Shown: positions 47,484 to 59,782 of the stretch, piece by piece
Position numbering within the stretch: the first letter of the stretch is position 1
How the letters are laid out: each line of letters opens with the position of its first letter
Origin: Loxodes magnus
Lineage: Eukaryota > Ciliophora > Karyorelictea > Loxodida > Loxodidae
Reading direction: 5' to 3'
Assembly: GCA_946699065.1 (NCBI GenBank)
Contig: CAMPDV010001572.1
Coordinates: 1-64,000 of the forward strand
DNA: 64,000 bases
Notes under the pieces: generated by a model
Databases searched by the model: none
Seen by the model: the letters and a program-made list of their open reading frames with translations, nothing else
Told to the model about the DNA's origin: nothing
Position numbers and translations under genes: made by a program

Positions 47484-48878
47484 TCAGTTATTACTTCTAA
47501 TACTTCTATAACTCAATTTTTCTAAATCAATCCTCATTATTGAAACGCTTTCTTATTCTATAGCAAAAACATATCCATAGTTATTTCTTATTTTCATCTC
47601 CGTTAAAGCCACAACATTTTAAAAAATTTAGCTTTATTATCATTATTCTTTGCTTCTTTTATATATTCTTCTTGAAAATTCTTTCGTAAATCCATTTTTT
47701 AAACCTCCACATATGACAAAAGGCTTTAAAGAAACTATAGGCCCAGCAACAGCTTCAGGAAGATTCAAATTTAACTTACTTCATCTATCATTCTAAATAT
47801 TATATTTTCATATATCTTGTAAAGTTTATCCTTTCTAATTTACACCTCCAAAAGAATAAATATTTTATTCATCTTGATCTACTACTAAAGTTAAATCTGC
47901 TATTTAGATCGGAAATTAAGAGCAGTTTTATCACTTACTTTAGTTTCCTATCTTTAACTTTTCTACTGATTGTAAAGCTTGATAATTATCAGTTAATCCT
48001 CCAAACACATAAACATATTTTTAAGCTGCTGCTATTCCAAAGGTACCTCTTCCCTCATTTAGATCTTTAAGTTTTATACTATTACCTTCATAATCGAACT
48101 ACCAAGTTTCTTTTATTCCTTTATTTTAATTTCTGTTATATCCTCCAATTAAATATAACTTATTCTAATATTCTATACTTTTACTATAGTTTGGAATTAT
48201 AATTTAAACTTAGACTTATCGTAATTACTCTGTTTAAATATTAAATAAACTTAATTTTTAAATCCATCAATTAAAATAGTGAATATAGTTAGATTATATA
48301 AAGTGTTAGGTTAGTTTATTTTAATTAGTCTAAATAATATTTGGTTACTTAGTATTGTGTTATAGTTTTTATCTTATTAGATTGTAAGTTAATTTAGACT
48401 TTAGTATTGTAGGTGGTTATGAGTTATATTAGAGTATAGTTGGTTTTAGTGATTAGTAGAATTAGATAATATTTGAGTGTTATTTTTGGTAGATAAATGT
48501 TGGTTAATGATTGATGATGATATTAGTTAGTGGTATTATGAGAGTATTACTAATGTTTGATTATTTGGTTGTAATGGTTTTAGATTTTTCCATAATTTAC
48601 CTCCTTATCTCTTTTAATTTCTATCTAGCATCTTAAATCTTTTATATGTATTATTAGTTTTAAAATATCATTCTTATTAAATCACTTTCTTAAGGTAAAT
48701 CATCAAATCTAAAATGGAATCCTTTTTAACAAATAGGACATTACATTATGCCTTATAATCAGTACTCAGTATTCAAACACAAACCACAGTAAATATGTCC
48801 ACAAGGTAAGACAGTTGGAAGAGCATTAGTTAAGTTGTAATCTTCTAAGCAGATTAAGCATTTTGGTAACGCTTACAT
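47484..48878 (-). CDS. RING finger - kelch repeat protein, unit B copy
   Basis: ATG at 48878, TGA at 47484-47486, exactly 1395 bp, the same length as unit A. The RING (C7, C10, C26, H28, C31, C34, C47, C50; TGA at residue 40) and the Asn/Thr-rich linker are almost identical to unit A at nucleotide level. The kelch half carries scattered substitutions (for example VICGGLKNG against VIFGGMKNP) but no frame change. It ends IDLEKLSYRSIRSNN. Role as for the unit A copy: probable substrate-binding ubiquitin ligase, by inference. Confidence 0.8.
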
Positions 48879-49328
48879 TTTTATTATTATTTAGACTACA
48901 AAAGCTATAAAGGTAATTTATAACAGTTACCATCAAAAATACACTCAATTATATCAACTATTACATTATTACTTTATTTAGTAGTATTTACTTAAATACT
49001 ACAATATTAAGCTATTATATCAAGTAGCAATCCTATATTTCACATGCATCCAATCTCAGATCGAGATTACTTATTAAATTTAATAAAGGTATGAAAGAGC
49101 TTTACAACTTAATCAGATCATTGATATAATTTTTAAGAAAAATATCTATGTCGCAAAATCTTTAAACTACTAGGAGGAATCCACAAAATAAGGGACAGAA
49201 ATGTTAAAACTAAGTAGCCTATCAAAAAATGTAGGTAATTTAGAACATCAAACAAGATCACAGCTCTGTGCAAATCTTTTAATGAAAGAAGAAAGAACGA
49301 GTAAAGGCCTTAAAATGAGGAAGAGAAT

Positions 49329-50130
49329 ATGCAGCTCAAAACGGCTAAAAGTGTAGGAGTTACCTGTTTCAATAGATTTTTAGAAGAAGAATACTGCAGC
49401 CAAAGGCTCAATCCACCAGAAATGCAAGAAAACTAAATCATTCAAGCGTTTCTCAGATATTTGAATTAAGAATATGGTAAAAATTCTGAGAGCATGAAAA
49501 TTTTTAGAAAGGAATAATTATTATATTAATCAAAAATAAAGAAGCACTCTCACAAATTGGAAATAATTAAACATAGAAGACTAGAAATTTTTTAATACCT
49601 AAAGAACAAAGAAGCATAGAGGAATTCAATACATTAAGAGCTATCTGATTCATTGAACACTTAACATGTATTCAAGTTTTAGCCAGGTAGAAACCCATCT
49701 ATAGCAGTACGGAAAAATAGTCTGTATAGAGATGTAAAAGATACAACGTTAACCAATGGGAAAATGAAAAATTATTTAGAATTGAAGGAGGTCGAAGATG
49801 CGGAAAGTATACTATTTAAGTTAGACGAAAGGTAAAGCACTTACTTGAGTCAATCTGGAAATTCCATAAACGTATCGTTGTATCGCCAACTTCAATTTGA
49901 AAATATATGAGTTGTAACCAAAAAGGGTTCAGCTCAAATTTTTTCTAAAGAAAAAAAATCTATAAAAGAAGCAATTAAAAATGCTAAGGAAGTAAAAATC
50001 AGGTTTATGCATTCAGAAATCAGGAATAAGCAGGAATAAACAGGAATAAAACGCCTTACTATAAAGAGAAACAGATAGCGAAGGAAAAGAAAGTGAAGAA
50101 AACTGAAGAAGATTAACTTTCAAATAAAAT
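49329..50130 (+). pseudogene. Plus-strand LINE ORF1, unit B
   Basis: Starts MQLKTAKSVGVTCFNRFLEE at 49329, 451 bp upstream-to-upstream from the RING-kelch ATG. The knuckle region at about 49.91 kb reads KYMSCNQKGFSSNFF, keeping one CxxxG but with Phe at the His position. Frameshifts present. Confidence 0.5.
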
Positions 50131-50499
50131 GCTACTTTGAATTTTAAGCAAAAGCAACAAGTTTAAGCAATACTAATGTTACTTTAAAAGTGTTCGATTT
50201 TAATAGATACTTAACTACAAAATTAAATAAATAAAACGGAGATGAAACTATCAATGCCACGAAAACAGAAAGTAAAATAGGAAATATGGCAAAAAAACTG
50301 AAACGAATAGAAAATAGTGACAGGAAGGAAATATGCATAAACGAACCGATGTTTCAAAAAAAAGAAACAAATATATAATGGCAAGGAAGATACTATCAAG
50401 TAAAAAAATTGAAGATGTAAGTACAGAAAAATAATAAACATTAGAAAAATTTGGTTTTCATGCTATTAAAGAAGAGGAACTAAGAATCCAGGATAGGAG

Positions 50500-51764
50500 G
50501 ATCAAGAAAAATAGGAAGTAAAAGGAAATACTAATATAATAAAATAGAACAAATTAATCATAGGCACAACAAATGCCAGAGGAATCAAATAAAACAAGAA
50601 TTGAACAAGTTTATGTGTTAAAAGGAAGATAGAAATTATGGCGATTAAAGAAATATTTGCGGATCAAACTGATGAAGTTCCTTATATATACGGATTCAGA
50701 GCAATAATAAAATTGAGCACAAAACACTGCAAAGGAGTAGCATTTTATATAAAAGATGGAATTACCATCAGACCAAAGTATTTAATATAATGGATCTCAA
50801 TCAAGTAGAATTATTTTACAGGAAGATTAATAGGTTTAACACTTGATGATTGGCTAGCATTGATAAACGTATATAGCACTACAACATCCTACTCTAATTA
50901 ACTAATACCATTTTATGAGAATCTATAATAAAAGATATAAACAGCAAGCAGCAGAGGATTATAAATTTAATATTAGAAGATTTAAATGCGTATATTCCTC
51001 AATTTTTACCATATGAACATAATAATGCAGACTAATACTTATTAAATTGATGAAAAATTATCTTTTAGAATGTAAAGATTCAAATCAATATCCAACCATC
51101 ATCACAACATAAGAGAAATGAAAATTCAAAATAGAATACTTCTTAATAAATCATACATTACGCCTAGCATTATCAGCACAAAATTCTATAATAAGTGACC
51201 AATAGAAGATTATTAGACAGGTAAAATAAAGATAAAAGTTGCATAAGAATATCGAAAAAGCCCATTAATTAAAAGGATAAACTTTCAAAAATTAAAGCAA
51301 TAAAGGGATCAAGAGAAATTCAAAGAATGATTCGAGAAAAAGAGATATTAGCGAATTTAAAATTTAGATAGCGAAGCATACTATAAAAATCAGAATACGT
51401 CCAAGAAGTGGCCAAAGCGATATGTGAATTTGTAACAAATTAAATGATAAAATACTATATACAGCAGAAATAATAAAACTAAGAAAAACTTTCAATAGAA
51501 GGTAAAATAAGTAAATATCTAATTAGATAAAGATGCTAATAAATTGATAATTATATTAAAATGAGATAAGAAGCAAGGAGAAAATTTAGATTGAATCAAA
51601 AAAAAGATAGAAAAAATAAATTAAATATTTTCCTAGATTAAATTAATTAAAGAAACTTAAACAACACTTGAAAAGAATATAAAGACGATTAAAGTAGAGA
51701 AAATATGCATCATGGATATTAATAAACGAAAAGAATATGCAGAATTTTAAGGAAAGTAGAGAGC
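50500..51764 (+). pseudogene. Plus-strand LINE endonuclease, unit B, truncated before RT
   Basis: KEIFADQTDEVPYIYGFRAI near 50.65 kb, HCKGVAFYIKDGI near 50.73 kb, and after a frame change GRLIGLTLDDWLALINVYST near 50.82 kb; the catalytic GDFNAH block is LEDLNAY near 50.98 kb. Similarity to units A and C stops at about 51764, before the RT core, so this copy lost its 3' half. Confidence 0.6.
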
Positions 51765-51779
51765 AAAGTTTATCTGCTA

Positions 51780-52805
51780 TGTAAAAGCATTAAATCTCTT
51801 ATTATCTCAAATAGAATGTTACTAATAAAGAAAGGTAGATATTAGGATTTAAAAGCTGAGCTCTAAGAATATTTGCATTCCTTGTCTCCTCTTATCTGTT
51901 TTTTATTTTAAATTACTAAAAGCTCTTAAATATCTTTCTTACTACTATATCTCAATTAAGAAAATACAATAATTAAATATATCTTCTAACTTATCCTCTT
52001 GATATATGTAGTATGCATTATAAAATGAAGCATGAATTCTAGCTTATAAAGTACTTGGTAATAAATTTGATAGGTTAGTCTAATTGGATATTTGTAATGT
52101 TGAGGTTATTAAATACTTAGCTTCTAAAATCTGTAAGATATAGTTAAAGCATTTAAGGATTTATTATAATTCTAAGCATATGGTACTATTTTTAAATAAT
52201 CTTGCTCTTCTCTTTATCAGTTTCTATGTACATGTTTGCAAACTAAGTTTGTATAAGTAAATAACAAATTAGAGGGAAATTTCTTGCATTAATGGTATAA
52301 TTTTAAAAGTAACTATTAATTATATCTTAACTAATAAATAGCCTATTATAGTTAATTAAGCTACTTTTATTTCCTTCAGTTTAAATAGTAGTTATCTATG
52401 TGAATAATATTAAACTTATTTTTACTAGATTCAAATAAAATCTCAATCTGCTAAGTCTTAATTATGTCAACAACTGTTTCATCAAGAGCTCAAAGGCCTA
52501 ACAAGTTAGAATGCCAATCAATTGTAAGAGATGTTTGAAAGATATTTATAAGCTTTAATAAAAGTTAAAATGTAGAAACCATAGCATCATTACACTAAAG
52601 CCTAATAATTGCAAAGCGTTCCTTCATAAAATAACCAGAGAATATTAAAAACTATTTAGTATAAGTAAAGATAATTATCAGTCTCTAACTTTATATTGTA
52701 TTTAGGATAAGGGATATGTGAAGTATCTCAATAAGATTATCATTAAAATCATTAAAGTGATAGATAAAAAGAGATAATTCCTATTACTTAAGTGCAGAAC
52801 TATTA
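51780..52805 (+). CDS. Hypothetical gene between LINE and rRNA fragment, 3' truncated
   Basis: Plus-strand coding-like sequence: YMQYALQNEAWILAYKVLGN near 52.02 kb, DRLVQLDICNVEVIKYLASK near 52.07 kb, a hydrophobic NNLALLFISFYVHVCKL near 52.20 kb, and in another frame QQLFHQELKGLTSQNANQLQ near 52.48 kb and EMFERYLQALIKVKMQKPQH. Trp codons include TGA. A frame change lies between 52.33 and 52.42 kb. No domain recognised. The reading runs into the rRNA fragment at 52.82 kb, so the 3' end is probably lost. Confidence 0.35.
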
Positions 52806-52819
52806 AATTAATTTCAACT

Positions 52820-53515
52820 AAAAGATAACACAGGTGTCCTAAGGCCAGCTCAGAGCGGACAGAAACCGCTCACAGATCAAAAGGAGAAAAGCTGGCTTCA
52901 TTCAACCTCTCATTGTCAGGATGAACTGGGAAATCATGGCATATCGATCCTTTATATTTTATGAGTTTTAAGCCAGAGGTGTCAGAAAAATTACCACAGG
53001 GATAACTGGCTTGTGGCAGCCAAGCGTTCATAGCGACGTTGCCTTTTGATTCATCGATATCGGTTCTTCCTATCATTGTGAAGCTGAATTCACCAAGTGT
53101 TCTATTGCTCATCCGTCAAAAAGAAATGTGACCTGAGTTTAGTCCGTAGTGAACCAGTTTAATTTTACTGTATTAATTACTGCATTGCCATAGTAATAAA
53201 ACTCAATACGAGAGGAACCGTTGGTCCAGATCTCTGGTATCGCCATTGGCTAAACAGCCCGTTTGGTTACGCTACCATCTGCATAGATTATGACTGAACA
53301 TCTCTAAGTCTGAATCTAATCTGGGAGCGATGCCTTCTATCTACTTATGAAAACAATATTTTTTATATCCCAAGCTCTCCTCATTTCTGTTAACATAATA
53401 AGGACGACTAATCACATGCAAGCAGATAGGATAGATCCTTTGTAGACCACTAAGTATTGGCCTGGGGTTGTACGTATGAGAGTAAGCTTGACTTATGATT
53501 TGCTAAGACTTTTCC
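52820..53515 (+). rRNA. Fragment of LSU (26S/28S) rRNA, 3' domains, probable pseudogene
   Basis: Clear eukaryotic nuclear LSU sequence: AGATAACACAGGTGTCCTAA at the start, CCACAGGGATAACTGGCTTG near 53.0 kb (peptidyl-transferase region), AAGCGTTCATAGCGACGTTG, the ATACGAGAGGAACCG sarcin-ricin region near 53.2 kb, GCTACCATCTGC and the 3' end motif near 53.46-53.51 kb. Upstream LSU is absent, so this is only about the last fifth of the molecule, in AT-rich DNA away from any SSU or 5.8S. The left junction is TTAATTTCAACT followed by AAAAG. Probably a dispersed pseudogene. Confidence 0.9.
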
Positions 53516-53519
53516 ATGA

Positions 53520-54180
53520 TTACCCTATCTATCTCTTCTTTATCTCTCTACAGGGCTTTTACTCTCCTTATTTCCTTTACTTACTTTTAGTAAGATACTT
53601 TAGTTATTTTAGTTACTCTAGTACCTTTAGTTAATATACTTGTATCAGCTGGTTCTGCTGGGTAATAAATACGTTATAAGAAAATGATAGGTAAAAATTA
53701 GGAATTGGATTGTTTGATCTAGAAATGTATAAAATAATAATATGCATAAAAGTGATAGACTAAAATTAAAAGCCATGATTGAATAAACTAGAGACAGGTA
53801 CGATTGTATATTGAAAATAAGATATTAAACTAAGGATAATATTTGAATATTTGATTAGTATTAACAACTTAAATTATTGCTTTTTATATTTAAATAAAAA
53901 AATATTTATATACAATAATTTATTAAATAAAATATAGCTTTAAAATTATAAATTTATTCTACATTTTCTTATTATTAATACTTTTAATGTATATAGTAAA
54001 CATCCATATACTTGCTAACATTATTAAGCTTAAATACAAATTTATATTCATTTTTATTATTTACAACTGGCAAATTTAATTATCATCATTTTGCAAATAT
54101 TAACCTTGCTTTTATAAAAATGGCTGTATTTAATGAAAAGGAAATTTAAATCAATATTTTTAAAATAAATCCTTTATAAT
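53520..54180. other. Pyrimidine-rich then AT-rich DNA after the rRNA fragment
   Basis: The first 100 bp or so are pyrimidine-rich and could be rRNA 3' external spacer carried with the fragment (inference). The rest is AT-rich with nothing recognised. Confidence 0.3.
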
Positions 54181-54189
54181 AATCATATT

Positions 54190-54800
54190 TTTCACTTCGT
54201 TCCTACCTTGATATTTGTTCCTTTGTTGCTCTATCTATTCTAGGCTTCATATTTCAAGGATTGTCTGAACAAATTAGAATTTCTTTACTTCTTCTTATAT
54301 ATGTTTCCGAACGATATTGAATAAATGGAGATCATCATATTTCAATACTTATCTTTCAGTTTTTTTTCTCTTTCTTTCAGTCTTCTCAATAGAGTCCTAT
54401 CGTATTGCAAATTCTACATTCTTAATCTTTTTATGGTTCAAATTTGTTTAGGTTTTGATTGTTGACTGTTTAATTTCTATTAATATAGCATCAATTGGAA
54501 TAGTCTAACTTATTATGCTTTTCTATTCTATTTTTTAGATTTTTTTTCTTAATTTTCTAAATGGATAATTAAATTTTCGTATAGGCAGAATTCTCGGCTT
54601 ACTATTCTTCAATTATCATTAATACTGTAGAAAATTTGTCTATCTATAGAAATATTCCTGTTATCGCTTATCTGTCCACTATGTGGATTTCATTATCGTC
54701 CTCGTGCTGTATGAGATCCTTTTTTATTGTGTTTACTTTTCATGGTCCCAGCAAGAGCATATATTTATTTTTCCAGATCCTAAATTTTGTTGATAAGGAC
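54190..54800 (-). pseudogene. Gag-like coiled-coil remnant with altered knuckle
   Basis: Minus strand: SLEKSLKHFSPYQQNLGSGK near the start (54.80 kb), DDNEIHIVDRQAITGIF near 54.69 kb, and ECRICNTIGLYWEDWKKEKK near 54.40 kb. The last aligns with a zinc knuckle having Leu at the His position and TGA at the final Cys. NIVRKHIQEEVKKFQFVQTI follows in another frame. Order and Lys/Gln-rich composition match the gag-like family; no MEIE found. Confidence 0.35.
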
Positions 54801-54809
54801 TAAAATGTT

Positions 54810-56500
54810 TTAGCGATTTCTCTAAGGATTTGGGTGTTGTTTAAGTTTGGTGTAAAAATGTTTAATTTAGGTAATGAATTAAGGAATTGAGTGTAGATTT
54901 GTGTATGTTAATTTTGGATGGTTATGTGTTTGTAGGTTTGTGTGTACTATTGTTAGTTTTTGAATATGAGATGAGTAATTTTGGTAATTGAATGTAGTTT
55001 TGAATTTGAGATAGTTATGTTAAAATAGTATTGTTTAAGGTATTTATAAAGTATTAAAGGTATAATCTTAAATGCAATATATTGATTATTAATTAATAAA
55101 TAAAGATTTAACTAAATTTAATAGAAAAACGTACTATAGGAAACTTATAGCTATTAAATTACTATTTTGCAAATTTAAAAAACTGTCAATCAGCAAAAAT
55201 GATGAAAATATTAAAATTATAATTTCATCAATTTGAAAGACTATTTATTTAATAAATTACAAAATGATCAGATTAATAGTCTGCTAATCTTAAAAAATAT
55301 GATGGAAACATAAAAAATGCAGTAATAAAAGTTTAGTAAGATAAAAGTAAAATAATTTAAGGTATTATAAGGTAATTAAGAACTTAAAATTATTTAGACA
55401 AATTTAGAATATTTGTTTCTAAATACATTCAATATCACCATTATTTTTCACTAGAAAATTACATAGAAATAGGTAAAAATGGAATAAAAATTATAAAATT
55501 AAAATAAAAAATATAAAGAAAAAATTAATTAATATGATTATTTTAATAACTAATAATGCTTATAGATTCCCTATATTTTAGTTACCAATTCAATTTTACA
55601 CTATAAAAACAATAAAATAACACTAATCAATTTCATTAACAACAAAAAGGAGTTATATATCTAATTAATTAAGCAATTCATTTAATGCAGCTATATCATT
55701 CTCTTCATTTTTAAAATAAGCAACTTAATACAAATTATTTAAATCAAACTAAATCCAATTATTTATATCTAGTTCGGAACTAACTAACTAAATCAAATCT
55801 ATTTGTTTTGCATATTCTTATTAACTACCTTTATAAATTAAATAGTAGAGCTTAATATTTATTTATATACAGACTCAGATTACAGATATGAACGATAAGG
55901 ATGCAACAACGAACCAATAAATAATAACAAACTAGCTAATAGTTTATCATTATTTAAGCTTTAAGGCTTATAATCTAACAATACTTATTGTATATCTATT
56001 TCATTCATTTTTCAAACGAACTTTAATAAATCTCAGATTATATCACAGTACTGTTATTACCCTTATAACAATAAAGAATTACATCTCTAATCAAATTTGA
56101 CTATTATATCTTGAATGCTAATCTTATACTTTCTCTTCAATTTTAGAACTGAGATTACATAATCTTCTCCTTTTTATTTTTACTCTTAAAAGCTAATAGA
56201 TTATAGACTCTTAATAATTAATAACCCTAACTCATAAATAAATACTTAAAGATTGATTTTAGTTATACTTAAGTATGGCTCTAAATAGTTTTTAATACCT
56301 TCTTTTGATTATATAAGCTGCTTTTCTTATTTAAAATTCCTTTTATACTGCTAATAGCTTTTCTCTTATTTCTTTATTACTAAATAGCTCTTAAAATATG
56401 AAATATTCATCCTTACGAATTTTTATTTCTTAGTAACTTTTAAATGCTTTTACCGAAGACAAAGTTTTAAGAATAGGTTCAAAAACTTCTATATTATTAA
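54810..56500. other. AT-rich spacer, with a G+T-rich tract at the left
   Basis: 54.83-55.05 kb is rich in G and T on the plus strand and almost lacks C. The rest is AT-rich with no supported gene. Confidence 0.3.
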
Positions 56501-56504
56501 TTTC

Positions 56505-56830
56505 ATTTTAAATAGGAAGGAACAATCCACCAACTGAGTTTATTTAAACTCTGGTGCCAGGAAGTACCCCATGGGCGAAGAACAGAGCAAAAATCTTGAT
56601 AGGAGCAAAGAGAAGACAAGACTGAAGAGGTATCAAGTAGTGTTAATGATGAAAGATTCCAGATACTAAGGTCTCTTAAGGAGCATTCAGATAATGGCCC
56701 TATAGAAGACAAGATTCACAAATGAATGCTAGCACTATGGAAGACTTTAGAAAATAATCTATTTTATTTTAAAAATCTTTATTAAAGAGCAGACCGACAT
56801 TGAGGTGCTGCTTCAAATATTATCTATTAA
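56505..56830 (+). mobile_element. SINE-like element, family 1
   Basis: About 325 bp in the opposite orientation to the 9.0-kb copy and aligned with it throughout: GGAACAATCC, AAACTCTGGT, GATGAAAGAT, CTAAGGTCTCTTA, GAATGCTAGCACT. The end carries a degraded form of the stem-loop (56785-56815: AGAGCAGACCGAC, loop, GGTGCTGCTT). GC-richer than its surroundings. Confidence 0.65.
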
Positions 56831-56839
56831 TTATTTATT

Positions 56840-57830
56840 TTAAAGATATTTATTTCTTCTAAATTTAAATAAAAACTAAAATTAGACTATAAATTTGTAA
56901 ATAGTAATTTGAAGCTTCTTAATAGAAGTAGTTAACATAGTAAAGCTTATATAATAAAGGTTTTAAATTTGTAAACTAGAATTAGAAATAATGTAAGCAT
57001 TTCACTGTGTGATACTCTTATTTATTTGGTTTCTTTTATTTTTTAATTAAATTAGTATAAGGAAATTAGGTTAGGTTAAATATGAATTATAAGTAATAAA
57101 GTACTTTTGTAAATATAAAAGAAGAGATTAGTTAAATAAAAAGTTTAAATGAATTAGTAATAAGAAAGTGGATAATTAAATAATAATTTCTAAAATAAAC
57201 AATTTAATACTTTAAACTATACATTTTACTTACTATAGTTACCATTTTAACTAATTTTCTTAAAATAATCAAATATTATATCACTAATTTATTATTAAAT
57301 GCAAAGGAAAAACTATTCTTAATACCACCTATTTTCAATACATTAGAATCTAATATTTTACTTATTATTCAATCTAATTATAAAAGAAATCTAGTCTTTT
57401 TATTAACAAATTTAGATTTAAAACTCAAATAAGCTATAATCAATAAAAGTATAGCAAAATTACTATAATAAGAATATAAATTCTTGCATATTACTTTTGA
57501 TAAAATAAACTAAAAGCAAAAAAAATAAAAATAATTAAAATTGTAAAATTTTATTATGCTTAACTATTTTAAATTATATCAGTCTAATTGAAAGGAAAAA
57601 ATAATTTTATTAAATTATATTTTAATATTAAAGTATCTTTATCCAAGATTCTAATAAATAATTTAAATATTCAATTGTGTTTTATTTAAGTAATTAAAAT
57701 TATTTTCATAAGATGAATTGTTTTATTATTAAATTATTAAAATAATTTATAAAATAAAAATTTAAAAACAAAGAAACATAATTTGTTAAAATTATTTTTT
57801 AAGAAAAATTTAAGATAAAGAAGCATATCC
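56840..57830. other. AT-rich spacer
   Basis: About 1 kb of AT-rich DNA with no recognised feature. Confidence 0.3.
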
Positions 57831-57839
57831 CTAGGCAGA

Positions 57840-58225
57840 ATATATTTTCTTCTTTTTAAATATGAAATCCTGCCAAATTTGAGCTTTTTAAAAGTTGAAA
57901 ATAAAATTATCTACGACTAATCTAAAAGAAATTCTTTAATATTTTAGACTAAACTTTGACCTGACATTCGTTTGCAGTTAACTCGGTAGTAATAGCAAAA
58001 GATCAGAAATTATCAATTTCAGCATCTGACGATGAAACAATAAAAATCTGGGATTTCCAGACTGGAAGAAGTTCGAGAACTTTAATTGATCATTCAGATT
58101 ATGTATAATCTATAGTGCTATCAAATGATAATAACTTTATAGTAACTGGATCTGGTGATAAATTATTTAAAATAGAGAATTTCTTTACAGGATAATGTAT
58201 AAGAACAATATCAAAAAATTGTTAT
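57840..58225 (+). pseudogene. WD40-repeat gene fragment, cut by repeat unit C
   Basis: The first part (GRIYFLLFKYEILPNL-like) matches the N-terminal region of the 40.1-kb WD40 gene. From 57.97 kb it reads HSFAVNSVVIAKDQKLSISA, SDDETIKIWDFQTGR, HSDYVQSIVLSNDNNFIVTG and FFTGQCIRT, i.e. two WD repeats and part of a third. At about 58.228 kb it passes directly into unit C without spacer, so insertion or recombination of unit C removed the rest. Confidence 0.7.
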
Positions 58226-58227
58226 GT

Positions 58228-59782
58228 GAAGTTTTTTTGTTGGAACTAAATTTTTTTAAATACTTAAAAGTAGTGAATTAAGTAGCTATTATTATTGTAG
58301 TATTCATTAATATTTATCTTCTTGATAAAAATATCAAAAGATTAATGTTGCCATTGTTTATCTTAGAGAATTTATTAAGATATTCTTAATCAGAGAAAAC
58401 AGTTAGAATAAGTCCAGTTGGTATTATTTGTACTTAATCTATAGTTATCCAAAATCTCTCCATATGTGTATGAAGAATTCCATTAATGAGGCATATTATT
58501 TTATTTTCGCTTTGTTTGAGTTGTAATTTTGAAGTGTCTCCCTATATGAATTAATTAATTAATTTACGTGATTTCACCTTTATTTGGCTAATTATAAATC
58601 AAAAGTTTAATGCTAAAAAAAGAAACTTCATTTTTGCTTGGATCTTGTTTATCATAAGCTCAAAGGGTTTTTAATTTCTTTTTTCTGAGAGTTTCCGATA
58701 GGTTGATTCCCATTCATTTCTTATTAAATTCGTTAATTGCATGCTATATGTTTGGAGCTTCTTTATTTAGCTGAAGTATTTTTTTCCTGTAGAGTTTACC
58801 TTCTTGAATGCAATAGATCCTAAAAATATTTCCTATTAGTTTTCTACTATTTTTTTCATTAGAATTGAAAGCAGCTTCTAACTTCGTGCTCTGGGCACTT
58901 GCAGTATTAACATCTCATTATTTTCCAATAGGGAATATAATTTTTTGTAGGTTGTTGCTCTGCATCCATTGTATAATTCATCGACATCTTTTACAGAAAT
59001 AAGCTTTTAGTTAACTCTGCGAATTGGTTAAATTTTGTTTCTAATTATTCTATTCTGATATTTCCTAGCTATTTATTTTCAATTTTTTTTCTTATGAATT
59101 AATCATAAGACGTTCAATTTTTTTACGAGTTTTTGTACAGTTCTTAAAAGTTTAAAATTTTCTAATTGCATAACTTGGAGTTCTTAAAGTATTTTTTATT
59201 AGTCTTAACTTGACTAAAATGAATCCTTTTGAGAAGAGACTTTTACAAATAATTTTCATTTTTTTTTAAATATAAAATTGAGATAGATTATTCTTATTTT
59301 TTAGATGAAGTTTTCTACTTTATTTACTTTAAAAATTATTCATTTAATAAAATTTTATTTTCTGCTAATTTTATTAATTCATCATATTTTCCTTACTTTT
59401 TTTCATCATAAAAATCCCTCCTAAAAGCTTTATCTGGATGTTGTTTAAATCATACTGGCTTATCATATTAATCTCGAAAAGTTATTATGTTTAAGTTTTT
59501 ATCGAGAGTTAAGGTGTTATAATGGCTTTGCTTTATTATTGGTCACACAATGACATTTTTAAGTATATAGATTTTAGTTTAAATAATTAAAGGAAATAAT
59601 ATATTTAAGGGTTTAAGATTTTGACTTGATGATAGTAGTGATGACTTAATTAGTATTTAGATGTAAGTATAGATTAATAATTATTTGATTATATTTTTGA
59701 TTTGATTAGATAAATAATAGAGTAATCTAAGTAGTTCTTGTATAATTTGATTATAAGGATATAGATATTATTATTATGTTTA
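58228..59782 (-). pseudogene. Unit C: ORF1-like remnant and spacer
   Basis: Matches unit A from about 2.27 kb onward, with a 3'-side break different from unit B. Very similar to unit A over 2.3-3.55 kb. The spacer before the RING-kelch stop is about 250 bp shorter than in A. The endonuclease is absent. Confidence 0.5.

Noticed and set aside
52870-53112. An 80-codon minus-strand open frame
   Set aside because: It lies inside the LSU rRNA fragment, antisense to well-known rRNA blocks.
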